A stretch of DNA of 64,000 nucleotides from contig OZ176050.1 in NCBI GenBank assembly GCA_964247055.1, forward strand, positions 8,680,001 through 8,744,000. The letters are read 5' to 3'. The notes under the pieces were generated by a model. The model was given only the letters and a program-made list of their open reading frames with translations, ran no database searches and was not told the origin of the DNA. The DNA comes from Paragordius varius (taxonomy: Eukaryota > Nematomorpha). Position 1 is the first letter of the stretch; every line of letters starts with the position of its first letter. This document shows, in pieces, positions 12,433 to 25,300 of the stretch. A program made the position numbers and the translations under genes.

Positions 12433-13739
12433 ATTGATGGAAGTGAATTAATTATATTGTTAATATAAATTTAAAACACAATTTCGTACTATAAATCTAT
12501 TCTGTTGTGTTGTGTTTTTGGCAAAAAAGTACAATAAATTTTTGGCACTTAAAAAGAATATCCTTATAACAACACACATGGTTACTGTAATAGCTTATAA
12601 ATACAGTGATTGCCTTTTTACGACTTAAACACTTGGATACAACACATTCATTTCAGTCCTCCGATTCGAATTGGGGTCTTTGGAAACCTCAGGCCTATAA
12701 TCAAATATTTCTAAAAATATAGAACAAATTACAAAAAGTTTGCACTTATATAACATTGATGCACCGAAAAGATTCATTTAATAATCTTTATGTTACCTTT
12801 TTATGGGTGAAGTTCGTAATTTAGTTAACATGATATGTGTGCATTAGTTAAATATAAAAATAATTCTAAATTCAAGTTTCTGTTTATATCAGTGTTAGAT
12901 GTTATTTAAATAAAAAATAGCCTTATTTTCGTGTTAGAATCAAATAAACACGATATTATGCAAAAATGTTTTAAAATAAAAAAGCGTCGAAGCAGTTTGA
13001 TATAGAACTTTTTTTAAAAACCAAATTTATATAGATATATTGGCTTATTTATTTATCAGGAAAGAAGTATAAATTTAAATTGGGACCATTTTCAGTAGTT
13101 TTTTAATAATTTCAACTTAAATATAGTGTGTGCTTGTATATATGCAAATTAAATCGCATTATACCCTCCTTACGATGGAAGAAGAATAATTTCACGCAGA
13201 TATAATCTTGCAAAACACCACGTTGCGGGCCGCACTAGCTGCCTAAATTTATATATAAAGGTCAATCCATTTTATTAAACTATTCACAAAGAAAAGGTAA
13301 ATTATACCATATTTTAAACTCTTACAGCTCCAAATAAATTTTTTGTCAAATGAACAAAACTTGCATAAAAATATTATTATATGCATTTAGCGACTCGAAA
13401 TGAATTATACTATATATTTGTTAATAAAAGAATAATATATTAAATGATGTTAAGAATGAAATTCACTTAAGCCCAAGATATTAAATGGCATTTTCTATCA
13501 GATAATATATATCCAGATATTTTTGTCCGCACTGTGTGTGGTAGGTCCCCGCCACCCTAATTTTTTTTATTAGAATCTAATATAAAAATGTATCAAAACC
13601 ATGATAGTGCTTTTTGTACCAGTGATATAAGAAAGTTTTATCACTTTTGTAGCAATTGATTATATCAGAAAATGGCAAAATTTGCGTACATTTTGTTAAA
13701 CAAAATTTTTTTAGGTGAGAAGTTAATGGTTTATTTCGA
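12433..13739. other. Gene-free stretch upstream of the cysteine-rich gene
   Basis: Presumed 5' flank of the minus-strand gene ending at 12432. No conserved protein segment, tandem repeat or strong hairpin was found. A 64-codon open frame at 13577-13771 lies at the edge of the next repeat element and looks fortuitous. Confidence 0.45.
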
Positions 13740-14540
13740 AAAATATTACTAAAATACTTTATGAACTGCAAATAAAAAGCAAAACACTATTTTTAATTTT
13801 TTTTAATTTTTGTATGTGGGGCTGGAAAGTCACACGTTTTTTTTCTATGGTGGTCTATTTCCCTTAAAATAAACACAAAAAGGCTGAGATTGCGCGATAA
13901 ATTTTTAAACACATTAAATATTAACCTTAAAATATTTTTAATCAATGCATTTTTCAAAAACTATATTTTTAACAAAATTTTCTTACCAAATTAAGGCTTG
14001 ATGATTCGGTATAAAAACGCTTTTATACTTTATAATAACACTTTTTATACATTTTTATGATAAGTATTTCTATTGCTACAATTTCATTATTTAAAAGTAT
14101 TTGCTTTATTTAAAGAATTTTTTTAGAAAAATAGATATTTTATTTGACAGAAATTTGAAGGCGAACTATTTATTTAAACAAAATATAAGTTTAGGAAAAT
14201 GTTCAAGATCATCGAATTATATAGAAAAAGGTTGTAATAATATCTAAAAGCGTTTTTATACTGCTTCCCTGCTTAAGTATGAAGTTCGCTTCTATAAAAT
14301 TTTGCTAAAAATCAAATTTTTAGCAAAAAGTATATTTTTTTTCAAAATTAATTTTGGTTTTTATCAAATTTAGCATATATTTAAAATTATCGCGCAATCC
14401 CGTCATTTTTGCGTTTATTTAAGAGCTAGCCAATTTTAAAGGGAAAAAGATAAAGGACTTTCGGAGCCCACAGAAAAAAATAAATTTTTTTAAAATTTTG
14501 CTTTTCATATGCAGTTTATGATAGACTTTAGTGATATTAT
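13740..14540. repeat. Inverted-repeat element, ~160-bp diverged arms
   Basis: The left arm (about 13740-13925) and right arm (about 14378-14535) are diverged reverse complements. Both contain TTATGAACTGCA / TATGCAGTTTATGA, a GAAAGTC...CCCTTAAAAT stretch, AAATAAACRCAAAAA and GATTGCGCGATAA. A relic of one arm occurs at 7690-7785, so this is a dispersed family. It has no coding capacity. Confidence 0.7.
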
Positions 14541-14922
14541 ATGGAATGAAGCATTTAGCTTTTACCAAAAAATTTTATTTAATAATAATGTGAAAATTTT
14601 GCTATTTTCTATGGTACATTTACCACAAAAATGCAAATAATTATCTTATATAATTTGTAAGGTCCAAAATCAAAAACACCATTATACTGATATATTCCCT
14701 CTCAGAATATATACGCTTTAAAAAGTAATTTTTTTTACCGAGTGTAGGGTGCATCGAAATTGATATTCGTTAGATTCAAAGTAAAAATACCGATAAAATT
14801 GCATAATTACCAATAATGATAGCCATGAAAATAATATGGATTTTGCCAACAACATTTGCCATGATAACCTCCGATTTTGTGCACTGTGTTATCTAACATA
14901 TTATGTCTCCTTTTGAAGTAAC

Positions 14923-17900
14923 ATGCATATGATCTCAGTCGAAAAGAGGGTTGGATTTTTAGGTATTTTTTCCATATATTTGAGTTATTGGGGATGAAAT
15001 TCTAAAGGGTATGACAGAAGAAAGAAATATCTTTCAACTGGCAAAATTGTGTTTTAAAATAGGACTTTATCTAGAAGAAGTATTAATATATATTATAAAG
15101 ATATCAGTGATTGGCGATTATATTGCTGATATATCGCAGCATATTCAACTATTTTGTAAGAACTATGATTATGTTATTACTTGTGGTGGGATCGGGCCTA
15201 CACACGATGACGTAACATATGAAGGTATTTTTAATCTAATATTACAGGTGTTGCAAAGGCATTTGACGTCAAGCTAGAAACAAACGAAGATTATGCTCAG
15301 TATCTTAAATCATTTGGTCAGAATTACCCTAGAGAATCCCCTTTTTATAAAATGGCAAAAGTATTTTTTTGATTTAGTGTCGATAAATTCAAAATAAGTT
15401 AAATAAAATTAAAATGATTTTAAAGTAAAATTATTATTTTCTGATTTTTTTCACCCAATATCAGTATTTTTTATACTAAAATTTTGCATCCATAATAGAT
15501 TCCATCAAATTCTAAGCTTCATTACGGGCCCGATTCAAATACATTCCCTTTAGTGTCTTGTAATAATGTTTACATTATGCCCGGAGTGCCCTCATTATTT
15601 GTTAAAACGCTGGAAATATTTAAAAACGTTATGATTAGTTTATATAAAAACCAACTTCCTATCTTCCATTATGAAAGTTTTTACTTTTATGATACGGATG
15701 AATCTCAAATTGCTGAAACATTAAGCTCAATAAATCAACAGTATGAAACGAGGGGCCTGGTTAAAATTGGTTCTTATCCGGAACTTATAAATAAGTACAG
15801 CTAATATTTTAATGCTTGCAGAAAATGTAATGTTAAAATTACAGTTTTTTCTCCGGATGCAAATTTATTTGAAATGGTAAAGCACGAACTTATCGCAAAA
15901 TTACCAATAAATAAGTAATATAATGTTATATATAAATTTATGGTGGTATATTTATATTGTTAAAACAAATTTTTATGTGAATTTCAAACCTCTTTTTTAT
16001 GGACATTTTAGATTGAATTCTAAACTCGAAATCAATATATCCAAGGTTAATAGCTACTTTGACGAAATGTTACAAAAATATAAGTATGTTTTCTTGAGAA
16101 ATAAAGCTTTTACATATGTAATTAACAATATTTGGTTAAATTATGGTATGTTTCCGGAAATTTGCTGAAAAATATTTTTGACCAATATGGTTCATAATTT
16201 TGCTCGAATTTCTAGGACATAATTATACGTGTCTTTTTTATTATTATATAGCCGATGTCAAAAATAAAGCTTTTTTGCACGTTTCACCCAATAATTGCTT
16301 ATATGTTTTGATACTAAGATCATTGCTGAATAAAAATTTTTGTTCATTTTTTAAATTTGGTGTGCTTGAGGCCTTTATACCCTTAAACTCGCTTAACAAT
16401 ATGTTTTTGAGGCTATTTTCGCCAAAATTATGAGATCAAATAAATTAATTAGGAGTGCGGATCGCGTATAAAGGCAAAAAATGCCCCCCCCCCTCCAAGA
16501 ACCTAGAAGGACTTCCTTGAGCTGCATAGCAGCCCGAGATTTATAATCCTCTAGCTTTTGGATGAAATCAATTTAAATATTTAAAAGCTGTAAATTTCTG
16601 AAAAAAATATTGTTTTTTAATGATACTGTTTTCGAGAACTTTATTAGTTAAAAACTCGCTTGTAGCAAAATTTTAAATTAATAAGTATTTTGCTATATAA
16701 TTTTTTTGATAAATATCAAGAATTATTTTTTAATTTCTTAAATAACATTATTTTAATAATGGTATAATATGTCGATTTAGTAGTCCTACTGTTTTTTCAT
16801 CTTATTTGTAAATTTTTTGACATCAAAAACACTTTAGATGTCAATGTTGATTATTTTCATCTACATTTCGTTAAGAAAAAACTAAAAATATAATATTTTT
16901 AGCTGTTAACATATTGTATCCTTATCTTTTTAATATAGTTTTTAAAGTTTTAAATGTAATTTTGGAGTATATGTTTACCTCACTCCCTTCTGTTTATGTT
17001 AAAGTTTTTTGGGATTGACACAACTTTTTATTTAACATATTTTTATTCTTTATAAAATTAATATTTATCTATGCTTTTTAGTTTTTCAGATATTTGCATA
17101 GCCTTTAATGGGGGAAAAGATTGTATCGTAATTCTACATTTATGGGCTCAGTATCTGAGAAAAAAATTGGCTTACGGAAATGTCGCTATACCAGCCATTT
17201 ATATTAGACAACGTTTACCGTTTCCAGAGGTGGAACGCTTTATATACAACATGAAACACGTGTAATTCTTTGCTTATATTGCTTTGGCTTTGCCCTTTTT
17301 TAGATATTATTTCTGCAATATGATTAAAAATTATTTTTTAGATATAATTTGGAGTTAACGATACTCGAAGGATGTTACAAAACGGTTTTAACTCAATTGA
17401 AAGCAGACTGCCCTAATATTAAAGCTATTATTATGGGAACACGTAAAACGGATCCATTTTCAAGTATATTTTCCATTTATGCAGGCACTTTAAATTTATG
17501 TTGAAAGTGAATCAATTCAAGTTTTTATTAGTTAAAATATTTATTAATTCTAGCCAAATACATGATTAAAATAATATCAGAATATATATGTTTGTTAACA
17601 CAGTTTCTGAATTTTTAAGGCTATAGGCATACGATTTATTTTAGCTTTTCTTTAAAGCAAAAAAAGATTGGTTGGATATTATATCGTGAATTTCGATACT
17701 GTTTTTTTAAATTTTTATGTATATAGTGCATAACGCAACTTTTATGTTCTCTTGATAAGACATTCACATTTTGTATCAGAACACTTAAACTAAGACAGAA
17801 TATTAATTAAACCTTTTGATCTCTAATTACTTACTTACTATTTTAGTTTTGTCTTAAATTTAAATAGGTCATCTCTCTGTCTTCACACGCACTGACAAAG

Positions 17901-18350
17901 ATTGGCCAGAATTTATGCGTGTTAACCCTTTGTTGGAATGGAATTATAATGATATTTGGATTGCTATTGATACATTGCATATTCCTTATTGCACCTTGTA
18001 TGATAAGGGGTAATAAATTAAATGTTTAACAGTTTTTCTACTTGTTTAAATTGGCTACTTTTAGAATTTTAATTACAAAATGATTAATTTAACCATTTTT
18101 ACATATATTTAGCATATTCATTTCATGATTAACTATGCATAGTTTTTAATGCGTGCCTCATTAATAACTACAGGCTGTAAATCACTCTTTTTATTTTATC
18201 CATTTTTATAGGTACACCTCTATTGGTAACATGGATGATACAGTTCCTAACCATCATTTACGATACATTGATGATGAAACGAAAATGATAGCTTATCATC
18301 CGGCACGCAAACTTAAGGATTATACAATGGAACGAAATGGGAGAAAATAA
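14923..18350 (+). CDS. FLAD1: FAD synthase (FLAD1: MPTb-like + PAPS-reductase/FADS domains)
   Basis: Adenylylates FMN to FAD. Exons: 14923-14962, 14985-15079, 15101-15224, 15248-15360, 15499-15794, 15822-15914, 16012-16145, 17090-17261, 17342-17464, 17868-18009, 18212-18350; about 489 aa, the size of the short human isoform. The N-terminal molybdopterin-binding-like domain shows [29 protein letters not shown] and [11 protein letters not shown]. The C-terminal FADS domain shows [50 protein letters not shown] and [17 protein letters not shown]. The start is the first of two in-frame ATGs (14923, 14929), preceded by an in-frame TGA. Four introns are only 21-27 nt. Exon 9 has one extra base: an A4 run at 17400-17403 breaks the frame where A3 would keep both the family alignment and the exon-exon phase. 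This could be an assembly error or a real lesion. The 3' end faces the ephrin gene; an AATAAA lies near 18493. Confidence 0.93.
14963..14984 (+). other. Ultrashort intron, 22 nt (FLAD1 intron 1)
   Basis: Begins GTATTTTTT and ends TTTGAG. Removal joins TTTTTAG to TTATTGGGG and creates [13 protein letters not shown], the canonical start of the MPTb domain. Unspliced, an in-frame stop falls just before the conserved motif. Confidence 0.85.
15080..15100 (+). other. Ultrashort intron, 21 nt (FLAD1 intron 2)
   Basis: Begins GTATTAAT and ends ATAAAG. Its length is a multiple of three and it has no stop, so retention would add the seven residues VLIYIIK. Removal gives [17 protein letters not shown], which aligns without gaps to other FLAD1 proteins, so splicing is the likelier reading. 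Confidence 0.65.
15225..15247 (+). other. Ultrashort intron, 23 nt (FLAD1 intron 3)
   Basis: Begins GTATTTTTAA and ends ATTACAG. Removal creates [19 protein letters not shown], matching the family. Retention shifts the frame to a stop about 15 codons later. Confidence 0.85.
15795..15821 (+). other. Ultrashort intron, 27 nt (FLAD1 intron 5)
   Basis: Begins GTACAGCTAA and ends GCTTGCAG. It contains an in-frame TAA. Removal joins SYPELINK to [16 protein letters not shown] in phase and continues the MPTb domain. Confidence 0.8.
16360..16490 (+). repeat. Possible fragment of the 8.2-10.1 kb tandem-repeat family
   Basis: Within FLAD1 intron 7. GAGGCCTTTATACCC, TTTTGAGGCTATTTTCGCC, ATTATGAGA and ATAAAGGCAAAAA recall blocks of the satellite at 8240-10140 and of the repeat end at 8217-8233. 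The order is partly preserved. The match is short and was judged by eye. A C10 run follows at about 16482. Confidence 0.35.
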
Positions 18351-18811
18351 ATGATTTTTGGACTTTTAATTTTTTAGCGAAAAAAATCTAGTCATATGAT
18401 TATAACTGTCCTTTTTTTATTTACCGAACATCAATCAAAATTGTACGTAGTTGTACACACTTAAACTATGCAGAATTCGAAATTATTGTTTAAATAAAAT
18501 GGATTTATATTTATTTATTGATTATATAATTATATTTACATATACATATATCATATGGTAAAAATCTTTCGCGGTCGGTGTTGTGTATAATTGTGGTGTT
18601 GATACTTTGTTAAATACCGTTATATTTATATATTTATAATAATAATTGTATATTGTGTATAGGAATCAGAAATATGGAATATTTTTGATCTTTTATTATA
18701 TATATAATTGAATTCATATTTATAGACTAGGGAGCGCCTTTTTTCACTCAATTATCATACCCTTACAAATCTTTAATGCATTTGGAAAATGCTCATATGT
18801 GTAGTGTGCAT
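18351..18811. other. Convergent intergenic region between FLAD1 and ephrin
   Basis: Both flanking genes end here, 461 bp apart (stop to stop). The A+T-rich sequence contains candidate poly(A) signals on both strands. Nothing else was seen. Confidence 0.6.
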
Positions 18812-21584
18812 CTATTGGTATAGGAACATGAATAGAATAAATGCAAACGTTACTAATACATATTTTATATGATTATTGTGTACACTATATATTGAAAAGC
18901 TATAAGATTTTTTCGTGGGGTGGCCTTTGTCCTGGGATTCAAGATATTTATTTCTCTCGAAAGATGCCATGTATTGTTGCAATTGTTGATAATTGCTTCC
19001 TATGTTATTTGGTTGATTAAAATTATTATTGGTGTTAAATCTGCCATTTTGATTACCATACCTTTTTTCATCGTTGTTTAGCGTACTACTGTGTTTTATA
19101 TATAAAAAATTGGGTGTATGGTATATTATGTTGGGTATATTATTAGATTTATAAAAATTATGATAACTAATTGGTTTTTGCATATTATTTTGTGACATTC
19201 GATGCTGCTTCATGTCAAGAGGATTATATTGTAGAGGTGTACTGTGTAACAAAGAATTTTCATTAAGTAGAACAACTGGTGGTGGTTGATTCTTGTATGA
19301 CACTGATAATATAGGAGGAGATGGAGTAAAGACAGGACGTTTTTGTTGCTTGAAATAGTAAGCATAATATTGATTTTCGTTATTTTTAGTGTCATCATTT
19401 TCACCAGGTTTATGTCTGTTTTCAACAAAAGATGCCAGTGGATAAGGTGTTTGTGCTTTAAGTTGTTCATGTGTTTCAGGTATTGCTGCAGGATTATATG
19501 CATTATCTTGTTTGTACATATTATTGTTTTTATCATTACCCAAGTTTTTTGTCCTCCCCGATGGTATTTTAAAGTTTGTTTTGACATTTTTGTTTTCGGA
19601 AACAAGTATACTGCTATCAATATCTCTGTTTTCATTTTGATCAACGCTTAATATTAATTTTTCTGGAGTTTGTTTAGCGTCAAAGTTCATTTGTTCGTTA
19701 GAGTTTAGTTTAAAACGTGTAGATAAGGAGTCAGACTTAGGTTCCTTATTGAGAGCCAGTACAGATAAATGCTCTTGGGGATTGATGAGGTAGGCATGGT
19801 TAATTAAATTTTTTTTCTCATTATTTTTTGCGCCTCTTATCATGTCTGTTTTTTGGACTCTATCCTCCCTAAGCTTATCTCCATGACTATTTTTATCAAA
19901 TTCTTTGAGTAAGTCATCAAACCTTACATTATTACCATAATCCCCTATATCGGTTTCATCGCGAATATCATTATTTCCTCCATTATTATTATAATTCTCT
20001 TGAAGAGTTTTGGAATTGGATAAGGCTAAGTGTTGTATTTTATCCTTAATGAGATCCATCATTGAAGATTTTTTCTCATGTTGCATATTTTTAAAACCCT
20101 TATTAGGATTATTTAATTTATTAGTGTCTCGATGTTGATAATTATTGTTATTAGGGACGTTGGGAAACTTACCATTAGGTTCATCGAATGCTTTTGGGCG
20201 GCTATATGTCTTTATTTGTTTTTGATCAAAGGATTTAAATGGATTCGCTTCTTGTTCTAATAAATATATCGATAATTTATTTTTACAACAAATAAAATTA
20301 TATATGGAGGCTTTGTTAGTAGATAAATTTGGATAACACCAAAACTTTAAAAAAGAAATGGTTAAGTTTGACAGACATTAAGCCAAAAGGTAGGGCCTTC
20401 ATCAGAAATTTTTGGATAAAATATAATGTTTGCGAGGAATATTATAGGGTTACCCCAAATATATAATGGCATTCATGACCGAGACTTGTGATTGCTTTTA
20501 AAAGCCAATCAAAAAATTGTGGTAATCATATGATTAAAATTAATATTATATAGTGTGTGGTATTAAACAAAACTCTATAATATTATAAATTATAAAATTT
20601 AATCATATTTTATTACTAATATTTGACACTCTTATGATTAATTTAAGTTTTATTTTGCTTAGTAAAATAAAACACCTATTTTACATTAGCGATAATAAAG
20701 ACGGTATTATTATTGAGTGGGACTGTAGTTTTTTAACCAGTCAGAATCGCAACACTATATACTATATGATGTTTAGTTTAATAATAAAAAATCATTATCT
20801 AAATACTTGATCGGTAATTTGATCCGACTTTAAAGATGACTTTCATAGCGTGATTGCACATTCCACCTTCCAAATTATTTATTCCATCCAGCGTCCCTGA
20901 AGACGTTGCTATATTAAAATATTTATGTAAGAATATTAAATTGTTGTGATATAAAAAATCTCATGATTTAAATATTGTATATTGTAATAATATCAATGAA
21001 TCTAACAAAACATTATTCTAATATATTTTGTGGTGGCTAAAATTAAGTCATTTACATTTGGTTGCATATTTCCCACTATTAACACAAAATATGTATAATA
21101 ATAATAACTGTAATGGTTATAATTTGGCTTAATTTATACATACATATTTATTTTCACTAATAATAAAAAAGTAATACTCATAAAAATTTAGAAATTATAC
21201 ATAATATGTCAGGGGAAAGTATATGCTGTATAAAATAATTCATCCAAAATATTCTGAACGAATGTGTGTCAACAGTTGTCCAGTTATTATTATATATATA
21301 TTTATATTATGCAAGTTCATGATTCATTTTATATATCTCTTATAGGAATCTTATTAGTTGGTTTACATATGTAGTATAAAGGTCTCCATTATTTCATTAT
21401 TAATGAATGTTGAGAGCTGTTTATAATCGAACACGGTCAATTATATAATACTTACAGTTAAGAGTAATATCATTGGCTTATGTTCTAGGTGGCATATAAA
21501 AATGACAAAATCATATTTAACCAAATACTTAACTTTTGAGCCAAAATAGTATTTTAATTTCTCCTGAAATTTATTGGTTAGTTT

Positions 21585-21618
<34 letters not shown>

Positions 21619-22296
21619 TGAATTTATAAGCCTGTGCTTACTTGTGAAATAATAATCTTCGCCATTCACAAACTGAAGTCCTCCAGGAAGTGGGGAAAAT
21701 TTGCGGAACGAGATTGTATATTTATTCTCTTTGGCGGGCATATTGCAATTTAAAATGAGTCTTGTTATGGTACGATTCGCAAATGTTATGTGACAATTGT
21801 CATACTCTTCTTTAGTTACCTGGCAGAAAAAAAATATAATTTAGATTTAAATAATTAATTAGCTTTCTTTTATCGAAATATGGATGGTGTATTAAAATTT
21901 TATAGTGTACTACTCGAATTAAAATAGGTAAAATAATAAAATTTTAGTATTTTCGGTATCAGTGCGTTGATATATGTACAGAAAAGGTGTTGGATTACAT
22001 AAATGAGACAGAAATTAAAAGAGCTAAATTTTATTATCCAAAAAAGTTTTATTGTGGTTTTTCGGCTTTAAACTTTTTTATACTGGTTTTCACACAAAAT
22101 TGTTTTATTTAAATAAAGAGAAATGGAAAAAATAATTAAAATTAAAAGGATCCCTTCCCACATACTTGAAAAAAAAACTAATAAAATGCACAATTCCAAT
22201 TTTATTACTTGCTTTAAAGGTTTTTATGATTTGAGCCTTTTTTAATTAGCCTAGGAGGGTGGTATTTTACGAAATTCAAAGTTAAAATAAATGATT

Positions 22297-22336
<40 letters not shown>

Positions 22337-25300
22337 ATTAAAATTATAGCATAATAAAACCATAATTTATTGAGTGATGTTGGCAAAATTAAAAATTTGA
22401 GTACAGATCTGATAATCTCAATAATATCGTTAGGGTAAAATGTTGATATAATGAATATATTTTATTTTTACTTAATAAAAAAGGGTAAATATTACAATTT
22501 CGTCAACTGTTGGTCCGCTACTAAATGAAGTGTAAATTAAGTGAGTATGTGTTTTTCACTAAAAAAATTTATTGATTTATATTTTTATACAGTAACACAA
22601 TATAAAATAGTCTCTAGGTAGCAAAAAAAAGAAACGGCGTTATAACTAGGCATGAGAATTTTCACAGAACGTTTTTATTTCTCACTTTCCCTAGGACAAA
22701 TTTTATAAAATCAAATGGTAAGAATTCACACAATGCAAAGGATTTTGTATTACAACACAAAAATTTAGGGTTAATTTTAATTTTATAGTGAAAACTTATT
22801 AAAAATTATTTACAAGGAAAAAAATGATGACATTTATAAAATTTTAAAAATTTATTGGTTATTTTTCTCAAATGTAAATTAAAAGAATTCAGTAGGGTGC
22901 AATGATCGCGGTTTTTATTCTTATAAGATAATTGATGATCAATTTTGCTTATAAAAAATAATTATCATAACTAAACTTTTTTTAATTAATGTAAAAATTA
23001 TATTATTCATCTCTTTTACTTTATAATTCACCTTAAATAAGTCAAAGAAAAAAAAATGACACACTCTTTTATAATTGAGAATTAATAAGTATGCAGGTTG
23101 CTGCCGTCTTCTACGCATAAAAAAATATTCATAAATGTGAAAAAAATGATAAATTAGTTATTTAATTTTATTCTGTCACACAATCAGTATTAAAAATGTG
23201 TGTAATTTATATTAAAAAATTTCATACCTGTTAGTAAAAAATGGCTTTTAGAACAAAAATACATACCATATAAAAATTATGCAAATACAACATATTGGTA
23301 TCTTCGTAATTTGTTTAATATTCTGATCATTAGATTAGCATTTTTGACAAATCAAAATGGGATATACTTGACTGTGTGAAAATTATATTTTTTATGGATT
23401 AACAATGGTTATGGTCCATAAGTAATATATTTCCAAAACCACTAATTTACTTGTCATTTTTTGTTGACTTGGGAAGAAAAAATATATAGTATAAGAGCTT
23501 AAATAAATATTATGATTTTGCATAAAAGATTATATAAAATTTATGATTATGTTACTTAATTATGTAATTAAATATTTATTTTATATCTTAACTTTTATAT
23601 AAAAAAAATCTACCCTGTAGACTGCATAGTATTCATAATTGGAAGGATCGGTGCGTTCAGAGTGTTCGGGACAAACTATATCAATTGAATCACCCAGCTC
23701 AACATCAATTATGTGGAAAGTGTTATCAATGCGAAATCTATCAAAAAATATTTTAATATTTCATTTTTTCCCTTAAAATAATTTTATTTTTTTACTTTCA
23801 CGGTTTTCTGAACCACAATTTCATTATTTTAATGATGATGTACATTGGTACATGGACACACAACAAAACATTTTAAGACAAAATAAAATAGAGAAAAAAA
23901 CGGATCATTAATAATTTTAATAATGAGAATGAATAAAGGCGCACAAAAATCAATAACAACAACATATATATATTGATTCATTTTTATCAATAAATATAGT
24001 TTTAGTGATTTTTTTTCACAACTAATAGCATTTTACATAAAGGAGTATTGACAGGTGTATGTGGGTCCTGCAATAAATTGTGTTTTTCATGCATGGCATC
24101 ATCGATAATGGAAAATTATTTTTTACAAATTATATAAACGCTCTAGCTAGCTAGCTAGCTAGCATTTGACACTTAATCCTCCCTTTTGCTTTGTTTTCCA
24201 TTTAAAATAATGTGTGGCATAACACATTTTTATGTGTCCCTCCTTCCCCCTCTAATTATACTTACCATCTTAATTCATAATAAATATCGAAATTTAATTA
24301 TGTATCCATAACTTTAAATATTATATATATTATATAAAGATAAGAATTTTTGGTTTTTATTAAATCAGTTGGGATTATAAAATACATATTTATCAATTAG
24401 ATTTGTCAAAAAATTGCGAAATCTCATTATTTTTCCAATTATACCGCAAACCTAACACTCAAAGCTGTGTAAAATTATGTATAGTCAAAAAAAGAAAATA
24501 TAGGTAACTAAAAAAATAAAGGTGTATGAACTCATTATTTTATTGTCTTATTTAGTTATTTTCGCTGTTACACAGCCATGCCATTCTCATATACAGATCC
24601 TGATGGAAATTTTGCAATAAATTTTGACAAATTGTTGTAACAGACACACTTTGTTCAAATTGTCATTTTTGCGAAATATCGGTAAATATAAAAAGTAATT
24701 TTTTTTACATAGTAATCACAAAACTTTCTTTATTCATTTATTTATTATATATGTATAGAATTGATATTTATTATATTTTCTAAATATTAATTACAATAAA
24801 GCAAGTTTCTTGATGGCTTAAACGTTTTTTCTTATGATAATAATTAACAAGTGTGATAAAATGACAATAACAACAAAACAACTTCAAAGGAAAAAAATAA
24901 TTAAAATTTTGAGATATTTTTATTACAGGTACCAAACGTTATTCGCAAATCAAGAACAAAAACAAAAATCATTTTTTTCAATAATAGATATTCTTAGATC
25001 GCTTTTTTAGGTGAGTTTCCAATTTATGAGTGACCAATTTTTAATTGACAAAAAATAAAAAAATAGAAAGACTAAAACATTTATAAATTCACCTTATTAC
25101 ATTTAAGTGATTTAAAAAAAACTATGTGGCTAAAAATGGTTAAAAATGGCCAAGTCAAATGTGGGATGACATCAAAATGACAAGTATTTGAAAAAAGGAC
25201 TGGCTTGATTATATATTGTAGATGTTTTATGTTTTTTTGGGAGTAATTCTCATCACCCTGATATGCTAACACCTTAAGTGTTAGACAGTCATCATCAATC

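Noticed and set aside
17386-17407. A hidden tiny intron explaining the FLAD1 exon 9 frame break
   Set aside because: The available GT...AG pairs give lengths of 20 or 23 nt, which do not restore the frame and would delete residues that align with the family.
17465-17485. Another 21-nt GT...AG segment at the FLAD1 exon 9 donor (GTATATTTT ... ATGCAG)
   Set aside because: Using it leads at once to a stop and adds residues. Splicing from 17464 straight to 17868 gives [14 protein letters not shown], the exact family length.
19210-19651. Open frames of 102-144 codons overlapping the ephrin stalk exon in other frames
   Set aside because: Shadows of the low-complexity coding exon; composition is a frame-shifted echo.
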